The notes under the pieces: model-generated
What the model saw: only the letters and a program-made list of their open reading frames with translations
What the model was told of the DNA's origin: nothing
Database searches by the model: none
In this document: piece after piece, positions 48,001-60,596 of the stretch
Position numbering within the stretch: the stretch's first letter is position 1
How the letters are laid out: each line of letters begins with the position of its first letter
Assembly: GCF_030867095.1 (NCBI RefSeq)
Contig: NC_081835.1
Coordinates: 22,948,501-23,012,500, forward strand
DNA from: Alligator mississippiensis
Lineage: Eukaryota > Chordata > Crocodylia > Alligatoridae
Direction of reading: 5' to 3'
DNA: 64,000 nucleotides
Made by a program: the position numbers and the translations under genes

Positions 48001-48324
48001 ACTTTGGTTGTATATTGGGAAGTGGTTTCAATTATCTCTCAGAGAAGGATTTGTTAAATCAATGAACACCTTTGATTTTTAAATTTATGACATGGTAAAA
48101 CGGGGAAGGGATCCTTTGCCAAACACAAAGTTCATCTTGGAGTTTTTATTTCTACGTTAAGAAGATGTACGACTGTAACTATATTAAAAAAAATTAAAAA
48201 GAAAGCTTGCAGCCATGTACCACAAAGTGCTGCGTACCTGGTAAGGGACCCAGCCGACAAATGGCTAAAGGGATCCATTTACTTTTTAGCAATCAGTATG
48301 TAGCTTTTACAACTAGTATCAGGG

Positions 48325-48420
48325 TAGGCTGATTCTGTAAACACTCTTACTTGCATGACTAGTTCTTATATAAGATCCCATTGACTATAGTGCAGTGCCC
48401 AGGGTGAGTAAAGGCTTCCA
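48325..48420. mobile_element. MITE-like repeat inside the WNT5A 3' UTR
   Basis: The phrases ggctgattctgtaaacactc, gatcccattgacta and gtgagtaaaggc are decayed forms of a common sauropsid foldback repeat (gatcctgcaaac, then cccattgaagtcaatggg, then gagtaaagt). It lies between two segments that resemble the human WNT5A 3' UTR, so it is probably an insertion into the UTR. Confidence 0.5.
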
Positions 48421-49247
48421 CTGTCAGTAATAGTTTGTAGGTCTGCGTTCTTAAAGCTGTTTAATTTTGGGTTTCTTTTCTCTTTCCCTTACTCCCTTCA
48501 ATCTGCCTAAACTTGGTCTAAAGAGAGGGGGTGGGGTGGGTGTGTGCGTGTGTGATGGTCTCTATTAAAGAGCAACAATTCTGTCCAGCCTGCTTGTTCA
48601 GAAATTCAGAGTATATAAAAGGATGACACTAAAGCTCCTTAAAAAGAGCACAATGAAACCTTAGAAGTAGGAAAGAAAACTAGCGAAGGAAAAAAATATA
48701 AAAAGCAAAGCCTCGCTGTCCTGAGGCCAGCCCTCTCTGAACTTTCCCTGAATGTGTCTGAAATTTTTGCTGCAGCAGAGACCCTTGATAAATTAGCGCT
48801 CCCTTCTCTTTTTCATTTGAGGATAACCTTCTAACATTGAAACCCCCTTTTGGCTGCCAAGAATGTATTATCCCACAAAACAGTAGACCAACATCTAGTA
48901 TGTGTTTAAAATAGCGATTCTGGGCAAATGCAAAGTTCTGTGGTCCTATTACTCACATCTGGTTCAGTTTTTCTTCACTTGTATATTGACCAGTATTCTT
49001 TATTGCAAAAACACAGCCCCTATTTAGGAAAGTCAGCATTTTTGGACTGGATTGTGTTCAAGCTCTTCCAAATAACAGGAAAATTAACAAAAAAAAAAAA
49101 AATCATATATTTGTCGCAGCAAATAGCTTTGTTCAAAATAGTTGTTGTGGTCTCGGATACAAAGCAGATTATCTTAGGTTTCAGTAAAAGTTTGATTCTT
49201 TTTATTTTTATTTTTTTAAGTAGAATTGTTCTCAGGCTAGAAGCCTG

Positions 49248-49249
<2 letters not shown>

Positions 49250-49278
<29 letters not shown>
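49250..49278. repeat. (T)29 homopolymer
   Basis: An uninterrupted run of 29 T within the 3' UTR, opposite to the expected orientation of a retroposed poly(A) tail on the + strand. Prone to length change and sequencing error. Confidence 0.95.
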
Positions 49279-49282
<4 letters not shown>

Positions 49283-50232
49283 ACCTTTGCAAAACCTTTG
49301 TATTGTGTCATTGCCAATATCAATTTTCATACTGTTTTAGCAAAATATTATTCAAGCCACTAGTATTATCAAGAACTGTAGCAGGAACAGGGAGGAAACT
49401 AGGAGGAGTGAACTGTAATCAAGCAGCAGGCACTGAATGGAAATGGAAATTAAAAATCGTTTTCTAAGGAGTGAAGGAGTTTTACGTTGTATGATTTGAC
49501 ACCCAAGTGATAAAAGGATCTTATACAAAGCCCATAAAATATGTTGTCTTTTTCATGAATCTCAATGAGCATTTTGACTGGACCTGTTAAGAAAATTCCT
49601 AAAATATTAGAAGTGCTTAGTATAAAATGTAATAGTTTTAATTTGTGGGAGGGAGAGAGATGGACCCTATTACAATTTTCTGTGACCATATTTTAGTTGA
49701 AATTTTGAAAACAAAAACCAATTGTATTTAACAAAAAATATTGAAAGCAAAAAAATCTATTTCTACAGAATAGGAAGTCTGATTTGAATAAATTTAGACA
49801 TGATCCTAATATTTCATTGTTTTAACAAAATCCTTTTTGCACTTTATCAATTTCCTTTTTGTTTTGTTTCATATTATAAAACTATAGCCTAGTTGTCTCT
49901 AATTTAAAATGCTAAAATGGATGCATCTAGTCTGCTTTTAAATTCCATGGTATAACTAGAACCAGGTACAAAAGTAAATGCTTTATACTGGTTTTTTATC
50001 ATGTAGCATGTATATTAAAACAAAGTGATCCTGTTTGTACGTGCACATAAGTGTTATCTCTGAGGAGAGGGGTTGCATTGAAGCGGGTTAAAATCAACAG
50101 TCCTATGGGTTATATATGAGCACATTTCATGCTGGAATCGTAAAATCACTAGGCTATTAATTTGTTGACTCAGCTCTGAGGTCAGTCTAAATCTGTTCCT
50201 TAATTCTATGAAACAGCATTTAAAATAATAGT

Positions 50233-50238
50233 AATAAA
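50233..50238 (+). terminator. WNT5A: Distal candidate poly(A) signal
   Basis: AATAAA about 4.55 kb after the stop, at a distance similar to the long human WNT5A 3' UTR. Downstream sequence is T- and G-containing but not diagnostic. Confidence 0.3.
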
Positions 50239-52465
50239 GTCCCTCTCCTCTACTGCAAGCTGTAATAACTGGTAATACATGGGAGGGAAGAAGAGATTCA
50301 TACTAAAGTGTTGTCAATGATATCTGAAAATGTGATTAAAAACAATGGTTTTAATCTATTTCTTCTAATTTATGTCTCTGTTAAATGATGGGGAGTGCCT
50401 TTCTATCTTTTTGCTAGTAACTTGTAAATATATTGAATCAAATTCTTCTCAGTTACACCCATGCTATTCTACACACTTCTTTGATATTGTATGAGCCTAA
50501 ATAACTGTTTTAGGGCAGAAATGAAAGCCACCTGCTGACAGAAAGCATGCATGTGTGTATGTGAGATGTATGTCAGATTTTGTTTTTCTGCCTTGGTTAT
50601 CTTGGTGGGTAACTAATTAGGGAACACATTCTGAGGCTGCAGCTGAAAAGCAACAATCCAGGATGGCTTGCATTTTCTGTTTCATAACTCTGTCCTCTTC
50701 CTCATCCCTCCCCGCTCCCCACCACCATCCCTTTCTGGCCCCAATCATAGAGTGAATACCTGGAAACAAACATTTTATGCTTCCCATTTCATTTACTTAT
50801 TTGTCAAATCCCCTTTTTATTAGATGACTCAAATTAGTTCAAGTTATCTGAACTCTAATTTCCCTTTGAAAAGCTCTCAGGTTTGGCTTCATGGCCTGTT
50901 GTGGTCTGGGGGCCTCACTAAGTGGTGTCATGACATGTTGTGATGTTGTTTTTGATAAGGTATATCCAAAATGCCCCAAGGACTTGAGAGATGCCAACTG
51001 CCAGCTCAATGGCCAGATTTCATCCACTGTCTCTGTTGGTGTACAGTGTGTCATCTTTTCCAGCAGTTCTGCTTTCTTGAACAGTAACTGAATGATACTC
51101 TCCTGATGGAGCTCTGACCAGTTTTCTGAACCAGTTTGACCCATTGTTGATTTATTCCAGATCCACTTGCAAGGAATTTAAAAAATGCAAACTGAAGCGT
51201 AAAGTTTACTGCATGGCTCAAATATTTCAAACAAGATGCATCTCATGCCAGAAAGTTTCTCCTTTCCTTCAAAGCATCAAGTTTTAGTCTACATGGGAGA
51301 GGAATACTTTGACGAGCAAGTAATGGTTTCTTTTATAGAGCAGTGATATGCACTATATGACCTTAATATTCCTTGGTGACTTCCCAGTGCCTAGTGGCAC
51401 ACTTCAGTGCCAGTCTACCCTCCTCCAGACAACCACCCAACTGTCAGCATTGCCTCTGTGAGTTATCTTTTTAAAAACTGGTAAGGTCAAATAGCTGCAA
51501 CTCAGACATACCTATTTGGCAACTGCCTGCTGCTTCCTTCATCTCCATGACTTCCATTTGGTAAATATTCCTAGTTCCTGGTAGGCTTTTCTTTTTTTAC
51601 TTGTATGAAAAAGGACACATTCTCAGAGCTGCTTTTCCTGACTAGTCAGGCTTGTTTTCAATCACTATTGAATTTCAGCAGATACAGCTTGGTAAACTAA
51701 ACTTGGTGAAGTCCTAAAAATATATATTCCCTTTGTAGATTGGCTTTGAAATAATAGTTAAGAGTTATCAAGAAAACTTAAGTTGGCTGTTATTGGGGGC
51801 AATGGAGGGTGGTGTTCATTAGTGTCTTATGTCCAGATGCAGTTTTTGTGTGTTAGGGAAGCTCTAAAGCATGTTCAGGCATGACAGATGGGTTATTTGG
51901 GAAAATACAAACAAACTACATGAAATTATTTATTCCAGATCCACAAAAAGATATGAATTAAAAATGGAGAACCAAATTGTTTTGCAAACATAACCAGCAC
52001 TCCCCCACCCCCCCAAAAAAACCAATCCACAAGAAAACAACAAATCCCAGCCCTGAAAAAGCAACCGTAGAGAAGGTAAATAATGCAATATGGGACAGAG
52101 AGGTTCATTTTCTTAAGAATTAATGTTCCTGTAGCTGACTAACAGACGATTGGTTGCTGCCGTCAAATACAGTAATCGCCTGCAGAGCTGTTGATTTATG
52201 TGTATACAACCAGACAAATGCTATTGCCGATAGATTGGGAGCAGCAGTTCCTTTGCCAGTTGTGCATTATGCAGAATGATTGGTAGTTATGAATTTCTGT
52301 AAACCTCAGTCTGCATACCTAAAAATGGGGAGATTGATTTTTTTTTTTTCTTTCTACAAATTAGATCTTCACTTGGTGCCTGAGATTGTGGACTGAGCTG
52401 CTGGCGTAATTGGTAGTGGTTGTGTCCCGGACAGCAGAAACATACCTGTTAGGATTTGCTCTCTA
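50239..52465. other. Intergenic sequence downstream of WNT5A
   Basis: No gene is evident. tcttctcagttacacccatg near 50448 recalls half of an old sauropsid MITE. Confidence 0.5.
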
Positions 52466-52772
52466 GGGTGCTAGAATAAAGATGGGACCTCAAGGATCTG
52501 GCCATGTGGAGCAAAGCAAGGGCAGGAAAGTGCTGTGAGGGGAGATGTCACCAATACTCAAGTTAACCTTCCTTTGAACTCACAACTGCCACAGACTTAT
52601 CGGCTGAGCAACAATGCAAAGGTCTCAATTTGGCAGCGGCTGCAGGGCCAGGGAAGGTTTCACCTGGCTGTTGACAGCTACGTGTCCTTGCAGTGACCTG
52701 CCACCTTATTCCACCCCCAGCTCCAGTCTGCATGGGCAAGCCTCGAGCCCTACTGCCTTCATTCTAGCACCC
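52466..52772. mobile_element. MITE with GGGTGCTAGAAT inverted ends
   Basis: GGGTGCTAGAATAAAGAT on the left matches the reverse complement of the right end (gccttcattctagcaccc) at 15 of 18 positions. 307 bp, more GC-rich than its flanks, no coding capacity. No clear target duplication. Confidence 0.65.
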
Positions 52773-53661
52773 CTTTTACTGAGCATCCAGGTCTCATGCT
52801 GCAGTCACTCCACCTTAGTTATGCTACTGGCCTAATCTTCCTGGTATGTGTTGAAATCTGTCTTTATAATTGTTTTAAAGAAGTATCAGAGCAAAACTAG
52901 TGCCTCTGGCATAGGTGGCAACCAGTGAAGCTGAGCATAGCCTGGGAAGTGCAAGCTAAAAGTTTCTCACACTAAGGTTCTCTCTTACAATAAGGCCATT
53001 TCATTTTGGTCTACAAGATGATGGAAGAGAAGAGAAAGTTGGGAGCTTGGAATGGGAATATATGTCCCATGCTTCAGTATTTGTGGCCTGATTTCACTGC
53101 ATCAACTTTACAAACTACTGTGCAAAATATGACTACTTCAGGATCCAATCTGGAAGTCTTAGTTGCACAAAAGTAAATCCAGAGTAACTCTACTAGTTAC
53201 TACTAGCTTATAGTGAGTTAGATCATAATATGGCCCTCAATTCTTTCTTCTTTTTTGGGGGGGTGGGATGGGGGGGGAAACCTTCTTTGGATTTCAAGTG
53301 GGGTTTTGCCTCAGTAAGAATTGATCAATGCGCTCAGGACTTGACCAAATAAAGTGCTTGTCCAGTCAATGAAGAGTGAAGAGACTATAGGATGCCTAAA
53401 CATTGCTTTTGCACCATTAACCTGTTCTGTTTTCAGGCCATTTTATTTTGTGCATGGTATCCATCTGGGTTTGTAATGTCCGTTGCATCTAACAGAAGTG
53501 TTTTATTTATAAGCTGTGTGATTTATGTATAGAAATGTACATCTACAGGTGATTTAGAGCTACATTCCACAACCCCCTAAATTTGCCTTCATTCCCCTTT
53601 CATATTGGTATAAATTGGGAATAGTTCCATTGAAGCTAATGGAATTACTATAATAAACCTA
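52773..53661. other. Unannotated intergenic sequence
   Basis: No gene is evident. ttccattgaagctaatggaa near 53623 is a short palindrome typical of old sauropsid repeats. Confidence 0.5.
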
Positions 53662-54894
53662 ATAGACATAGACATAGACATTAGGGCTGGAAGGGACCTC
53701 AGAAGATCATCGAGTCCAGCCCCCCGCCCAAAGGGCAGGAAGTCAGCTGGGGTCATAGGATCCCAGCAAGATAAGCATCCAGTTTCATCTTGAAGGTGTT
53801 CAATGAAGGCGCTTGAACAACTTCCGGTGGCAGGCTGTTCCGGTGGCAGACCTTGGGGGCTCGGACAGTAAAGAAATTCTTCCTTATGTCCAGCCTGAAA
53901 CGATCTTGTAGTAGTTTGTGACCATTCGACCTCGTCATCCCTTGGGGCGCTCTGGTGAACAAACGTTCCCCCAGGTACTGGTGGTCACCCCTGATAAACT
54001 TATAGGTGGCCATCAGATCACCCCTGAGCCTGCGCTTTTCCAGGCTAAAGAGCCCCAGGGCTCTCAGCCTGTCATTGTAGGGTCTGCTTCCCTGACCTCT
54101 GATCATGCGCGTGGCTCTTCTCTGGACTCTCTCAAGCTTCTCCACATCCTTTTTGAATTGTGGAGCCCAAAACTGGACGCAGTACTCCAGCTGCGGCCTC
54201 ACTAAGGCCGAGTACAGGGGGAGAATGACGTCCCGGGATTTGCTTGAGAAGCATCTATGGATGCAAGCCAGCGTTTTGGTCGCTTTACTAGCCGCAGCAT
54301 CGCATTGCAGGCTCGTGTTGATCTTGTGGTCAATGATGACCCCCAAGTCTCTTTCTTCCATAGTGCTAACCAACATAGCACTGCCGAGCCTATAAGGATG
54401 CTGCGGGTTTTTCTTCCCAAAGTGGAGAACCTTGCATTTATCGGCGTTGAACACCATCAGATTCTCGCCCGCCCACTTGCTGAGCCTGTCCAGGTCAGCC
54501 TGGATCACCCGCCTGTCTTCTGGTGTGGATGCTTTTCCCCAAAGTTTGGTGTCATTGGCGAACTTGGCCAGTCTGCTTCTGACTCCAGTGTCCACATCAT
54601 TAATGAAGATGTTGAACAGTATGGGTCCAAGGACAGAGCCCTGGGGGACCCCACTGGTCACAGGACACCATGATGAGTGACTTCCATCAATTACTACCCT
54701 CTGGGTCCGACCACGGAGCCAGTTTTCCAGCCAGTAGATCGTGGAGGACCCAAGGCGACAATTGGCCAGTTTCTCCAAGAGGCGATCATGGGACACCAGA
54801 TCGAAGGCTTTTTTGAAGTCAAGATATATGACATCAATCTCATCTCCCTTGTCCTGGTGATAGGTCACCTGGTCGTAGAAGGAAATGAGATGGG
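53662..54894 (-). mobile_element. Young 5'-truncated CR1 LINE with open RT frame
   Basis: The antisense frame 54868-53753 runs 371 codons without a stop and encodes the C-terminal half of CR1 ORF2: motif A YLDFKKAFD, motif B SGVPQGSVLGPILFN, motif C as FAND, then KVLHFGKKNP and the RRATRMI and RRLRGDLMATYKFIRG end domain. On the + strand the copy starts with three tagaca units and ggctggaagggacctc. The fingers, endonuclease and ORF1 are missing, as in most CR1 copies. The undamaged frame marks it as the youngest CR1 in the window. The Asp-to-Asn change in motif C should abolish polymerase activity. Confidence 0.95.
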
Positions 54895-57787
54895 TGATGA
54901 AGAAAAAATCAGAACTGTTTGGGACTTGGTACCTTTACCTATCGGAGCAGTCACACCGATTCAGAAAAGTTACTTGGTATGAGTTAAGGATTTGACCATC
55001 TGAGGAGTTAGAATAGGATGCAAGCTGTTGTGTGTTTCATGACAGTTCAAATGTTGCTAGATTTTGTCCATTCCTGCCTCTTAGGAAATAGGAATGTAGA
55101 CTGGGGAACTGAAAAAGATGCAGATGATCATAATTGATAATGCCAAGTTTTCCTTTAATTGAAGATCCTGGCAAATGCATAGTTTCTTTGAGATCATTCA
55201 CTGCCAGGGATTTTCCTTAAGTAGTGTGTTGGTCTCCAAAGCAGAAGATAGAACAGAAAATAATTTTGGTAGGCTTTACTTCAAATTTAAAAGTACTTTG
55301 GTTATGAGATTGGAAAGTGCCTGAAGTTTTTAAGTACTGAAGTTCTGAATTTTTCAGTTTTTGATAAAGTTGTGGAATGGCTGAAAGTTTAGATCTACGT
55401 GGTGGCCATTTTGGTTTTCCCTCTGGTATGGGCTGAGGGGGCAAATGATGAGATATTTTAAACTATATTGCTCTACACTATGAGTGCAGATTCCAGAACA
55501 TTGATGTAGTCAGAGGAAAGAAACATTTTTCCATCAGACAGAAGTGGCACAAGATAGTAACTTAGATTCCTAACTGCAAACCCTTCACCATAGCTTAATT
55601 TTTTAAGATACTGGTTTTCACTTGCACAGATTAGATAGGTGTAGAGGGCAGTCATTGAAGGAACTCTGCCTTCCTCATGCCTTGTTCTGGGGCATATTTT
55701 TTTAACACTTTCCAACACTTTGTCTATTAGGCTTTGACAGTTCAAAACCTAAGTACTACTTAATACCTCAATGGATATTAAGCAATTTATGGTCTCTGTC
55801 TTCTGTGCAGGGGTAAAGCTTCTCTACAGATCTTTAATGGTATCAGATGCTCATAAGGAATTATCTTCAGGGTGGAAACACTTTGTGTCAGATTCTCGCT
55901 GGTACTAATTAAAAGAGCTATGTCAATTAATACTAGGCTTTCCCTCAACTGAATGTTTCACAGGAATCCTACATAGGATCACACAGAGATAAAATAGTTA
56001 AAATGCTCCATTTCCCTGATGTTCTCAGGCAAGTTTGATGACTCATGTTAATGTACAGTTTTATCTGATGGAACAGGAGGCATTATTCAGTTTTTCTTAA
56101 TCTTAGCATGGTGTCGACCAATCATGGCTTTATTATTTAAATCAACAGGGGTGAGAGGTGAGCCTGTACAACCTATGGGAATACTTCAGATAGAATGGGT
56201 GAAAATGGCACCAGCTGCTGAGGAGACCATAGTGAATAACCTTAAAGCACAACCCACTGCCTATCTAAGCATCATGGGGGAGGGGAGGAGGAGGTGGTCG
56301 CTGTTCTTTATTGCCTGGCACTCTAATGATCACTTCTTGTTGAGCTACGTTCTCGCTGCAAAGTATTTAATGAAGCTGTTATGTGCGGAACAGAATGGAT
56401 CACTGCTTCCCAACATGGCATAAGGAAAATAAAGGTAAGGAATAAATCCATGGATGTGGCAATATTGCTATGATACCAATATTTGAAGCTGCTATTCATT
56501 CAATAAATCTACAATTACTTTCTGACCTATTCATTTTATTTTCAAGTTTCAGGGGGCAGCTGCAAGTAAACAGTATTCCTTAAAACATATTTAACTATGG
56601 TGAAAACCCATCATTCACTATTATTCTCACGACTTGAAAGGCAGAATCCATCCAAATGCTATCCTAATTAACAAAATGCTACATTCCATTAATGCTAATA
56701 GGTTTTATAATGATTTCATTTGTAAATAAATACAAAAAGAGCTCATGCACATTTGTCAGATTAATGTTTATTAGTTTAAGATCAAATGTTAAGTTCCCCA
56801 AACTTCAAAGCTCAAACTGTTCTTTAAGAGCAGTCCAAAAATATGTTTCTCCAGGCCAAAGACAGTTCTAAACTAGCTGAAGCTAAACAGAAACCATTTT
56901 TCTTCCACTCTACAAATGCTCTAAAGTCTTAAGTGGTTCATCACAGAGGGTAGTCGTGGGTTGTTTTTGTTGTTGTGCAGCAAGGTGAGCTTGTGAATGA
57001 CCGCTTGTATTTAGTTAGTACGATCCATTCCCATATCTGTAAGGGGATATCCATCCAGATAGAACTATCCATCCCCATTTCCCATTGTGAAGGTGTATCA
57101 GAGTTAGGGATAGATTGGTCTCAGCACCTGAAGGGAGTATGATGCAGCATAAAATCAGGTGAGGTTTCTCTAAAAGATCATTGGTGGAAGAGAGATTTGA
57201 GGGCTCATAACAGTTCCCTGAATCTGATTTGGCGTGATATTGGTGTATGTCACTTTGTAGACTACATTCAGCAGTAATTCAGTTTGGGTAAGTTGATCTA
57301 TATTTTACTGGTTCCTTCTGTTTCACTGGACTGTTGTAAGGCATATCCTGAAGTCATAAACCTCACTTAAGATAATTTTTACAGTAGTTTTGGTGTGGTC
57401 TTGATCCAGTTCCCTAGAAAAGATGGGTATTTACATCATCTGACCTGGTGCTAGTTTGCCTTTAATACAGGCTGAAGTGTGCCAGAGGAGAGAAGGCTGC
57501 CTGGATGACCAAGACAAAGATGACTGGATGATGTTGTGTCAGATCTACAGAACTGAAATGTGAATTACCAAAGCACACAACAGATGGGAATGGATGAAGA
57601 CAGCGGAGGCAGTCAAGGACTTCTAGGAAGGCCCTATAATGCTAATTTATTTATTTTATGGCACCTACCTGATAAAACCAGCCTTTAATTGTGCACGCAC
57701 AGTTACACATGTGTTGGATGATTACTGTCATTTACACCTGCAAAGGCAATAGCAAGACAACAAAGGGCACATAAAATTACAACTGGA
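54895..57787. other. Unannotated intergenic sequence
   Basis: AT-rich, with no gene or clear mobile element. Short open frames lack features. Confidence 0.55.
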
Positions 57788-58058
57788 GGGTGTAAATCTA
57801 TGGTGATGTAGCAATGTGCTATGTCGCCATATGGGATGCTACAGCAATGTAGCAATCAGATGGGTCTACGTGTGATCGCCAGCTACATAGTCATAGCAAT
57901 GCACACTCCCAGTATGGTGTGCTGCTACAGTGATGTAGCAGCGAAATCTAACTGTGCACTGCATGCACAGTGCATACTGCACCTTGCTTTATTACTTCCA
58001 AAAGGAAGTAATAAAGCACAGAAGCAGTGTCGCTATATGGCGACATGTAGATGCACCC
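57788..58058. mobile_element. Foldback MITE with GGGTG ends
   Basis: The element begins GGGTGTAAATCTATGG and ends acatgtagatgcaccc. Inside, atgtcgccatatggg pairs with cgctatatggcgacat, and ttacttccaaaaggaagtaa is a perfect palindrome at the right. Its terminal ggtgcatctacatg resembles that of the 26228-26816 element. Confidence 0.7.
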
Positions 58059-59667
58059 TAAGTGTTAAAAATTAACCCAGTGTTTCGACTCACTGTAGTG
58101 AAATTGATTTATGTGCAAAGAACCAAGGCCAATGTAATTAACTAATTGTTAAGTGCTCCATACGAAAAACAGCACAACGTAAACCACCATCTGCAATGTG
58201 CAGCAAGCGCTTTAACTGGTTCTAGAAAACCCATGAATAATGGTGCATCATCTTGAGCATCAAGTTCTATATTCTCTGTTCTCTATCTCTTTATATACAG
58301 ACATCTCTTATAGAAGACTCTTGTAATACTGAGTAAGCAGGAGTTAAGTGATGCCCAGATCAGGTGTTGGCCATGGGTAACTCTTGCCCACAAGATGCAC
58401 AACTGGAGGCTGTAATTCAAGTGGCATTTAGAGTTCCTGTTTCTCTTCTCATTTATGCCAATCTTATCCTAGTGTGACTCAGCTGGCTTTTGTGGTGATA
58501 GTCTTGATTTTTTTAAAGTGGTAAGAGAAGAAAATGAAGTAGTTTGTTTCCATTTCTGGTTTGGAGAGGGAAGAAACAACTGCTGCTTTACTTGTGGCAT
58601 TAGAATTAACTTCTTTGAACATATCTGAATGCCTGCTGATTTCATGATAGACAATAGACTCAGTCTATTTTTACAGTAGTAAGAAATATTTAATTAGAAA
58701 GGGAAATATTTAAAATAGCTGTATGTCTTAGTGTCAATTCAAGTTGGCATTTCCCCATGCAGCGTCTGTTTTTTTCCTCCTTCATCATTAATCATTATTA
58801 GTAAAGGTATGTCAGAATTCACAATTAGCTTCACCTCCTACTGTGTTTCTCATTTCTTGATAAATTTGGTGAGCTAAGGCCATATGAAAATATTCAATCT
58901 ACTTTGGATTTTGTTTTCATTACATAATACAAATGGTTTGTAGAGAAAGATAATTGAATTTACAGCCTATTTTTCACTGGGAGGTTGAAATAATACATTG
59001 GATAGGATATTAATGATGATACCTTATCCTGCTAAAGCCTCTAGTGTGAGAAGAAGTCATATTTATTGTCACTGTTCCACATCTGAGAGTCTCTAATGTG
59101 GGGTGAAATAATGTTGCGATGAACCAGTCATCCATTTTGGAGCAGTGACCTTGCCTCAGACAGCAAGTGGAAATATAACAAAAGAGGAAGAAACTAGGCC
59201 AAGAAGGTTAGTCAGAATAATCAGGAAATCCATTTGAGAGGGAGCTTTTTTTTTTCTTGCTCTCTCTTCTTATTGTCAGTGTTCTAACAAGCACAAGAAG
59301 TATAATTCCTCCCACGTCTGGGAGAATCGTCCCTGCTATGGATGGGGAAATACATTTGAAAGAGCTTGGGAAAAGTTCACCTGTCAAGCAAAGTTGCCTT
59401 TCATTATTTAATTAAAAAGGTTGTAATCCTAGGGCAAACTTAATTAAAGTTAACAGACTATAATCGGGGGAGTAGATAGTAATTTAACAGTCGTGTTCAT
59501 TTCCTGATCTGTTGCCTACAAAAAGTTACCCCATGGTAGACGCTTGACATGCCAACAACTGATACTACATTTAATGGGAATACCTAGAAAGTTGTTAAAT
59601 GACTTGAAGACTACAAAAGCTTGCCAATACACTACAAAAAATGTTGAAAAGGGATGTCACACGACAG
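58059..59667. other. Unannotated intergenic sequence
   Basis: No gene or repeat recognised. Confidence 0.55.
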
Positions 59668-60588
59668 TAGGCCTGTGCGAAGTGGCAAGTATTCACTTCA
59701 GATTCGGCCAATTCAAAGGGACAGTGATTTGATTTGGAGATTCGAATCACTGTCCCAATTCAATTTGGCTGAATCAGATCTGAAGATTCAGCACTGCTTT
59801 GGAGATCTGGTCATAGACTAAACAGGCAGCAGTCCTCACCATGCTGGACATAGCTGCCTCCAACTGGTAAGTCTGTTGGGGATGGGGGAGGGAAAGGGCA
59901 TGGGGGAAGGAGGGATTGGGGCTGGGGCTGAGACTGGGGCTGGGACAAGCTGCCCAGCTGAGGCAGGGGAGCACAGGAATCAGGGAGGGGGGCAGAGGGG
60001 TGCAGGGTGAGGGCATGGCAGCACCTGAAGTGGGAGCTATGCCCTGCTGCTGCTTGCCCAGCTGGGGCAGTGAGGCGCGGGATGTGGGTGCGGCAGTGCT
60101 GGTAGCGGGGGCTATGCCCTGCTGCCACTTGTCCCCTTCTGCCCAGAGTGAGCCACACCTGCATCCCCCCCCCCCGCCCTGCCCCAACTGGGCAAGCAGC
60201 AGCAGGGCATAGCCCTCTCTCCGAGCACTGCCGCGCCCGCATCCTGTGCCTCCCCACCCCGCTCCCTGAGTCCTGTGCTCACCACCCTGGCTGGGCAACT
60301 TGTTCCATTCCCAATCCTTCCCTCTCCCATGCCCCTTCCCTCCCTCCTCCCCCAACCCCAACAGATTTACCAGCTGGAGGCAGCTGTGCCCAGCATGGTG
60401 AGGACTGCTGCCTGATTAGTCTATGGCTGAATCTCTGAATTGGCCGAATCTTTTCTGAATAGATTCAGAGGCTTCCAATTCAGTTTGGAGCTTTTAATTG
60501 GTCTCCCAATTTAATTCAAGATTCAGTTGCTGAATCAGGCTGAATTTCCTCCAAATCAAATTGCCTACTGAATCTTCACACAGCCCTA
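59668..60588. mobile_element. Large foldback hAT-like element (921 bp)
   Basis: Two long arms are inverted copies: TAGGCCTGTGCGAAG against cttcacacagcccta at the ends, then cagcagtcctcaccatgctg against cagcatggtgaggactgctg, and gctgcctccaactgg against ccagctggaggcagc. The flanks cacgacag (59660-59667) and caggacag (60589-60596) agree at 7 of 8 positions, as expected of a hAT target duplication. The centre is C/G-rich. Open frames here, up to 195 codons, read through the hairpin and are not genes. Confidence 0.88.
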
Positions 60589-60596
60589 CAGGACAG

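Larger units (their letters stand above)
45678..50238 (+). other. WNT5A: WNT5A 3' UTR (end approximate)
   Basis: The region after the stop is AT-rich with several AATAAA signals. Segments near 47880-48050 and 48780-49390 resemble the human WNT5A 3' UTR as I remember it (for example ggataaccttctaacattgaaacc and ttgtatattgaccagt), so the transcript should reach at least about 49.4 kb. Human WNT5A also has a roughly 4 kb 3' UTR. Many ATTTA pentamers are present, consistent with reported AU-rich control of WNT5A mRNA. A MITE-like insertion lies at 48325-48420 and a run of 29 T at 49250-49278. I place the end at the AATAAA at 50233 only provisionally. Confidence 0.65.

Noticed and set aside
48928-49467. 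179-codon + strand frame
   Set aside because: It lies inside the WNT5A 3' UTR, runs through the poly(T) tract as poly-Phe and has no protein family likeness.
53918-54982. Several + strand frames of 80-138 codons
   Set aside because: They are opposite-strand shadows of the CR1 reverse-transcriptase frame.
57788-58058. Palindromes here as a regulatory stem-loop or attachment site
   Set aside because: The repeated inverted blocks and GGGTG ends are better explained as a MITE.
59774-60361. 195-codon and overlapping frames between 59774 and 60438
   Set aside because: They lie in the arms and GC-rich centre of a foldback transposon and read similarly on both strands because of the inverted repeat.
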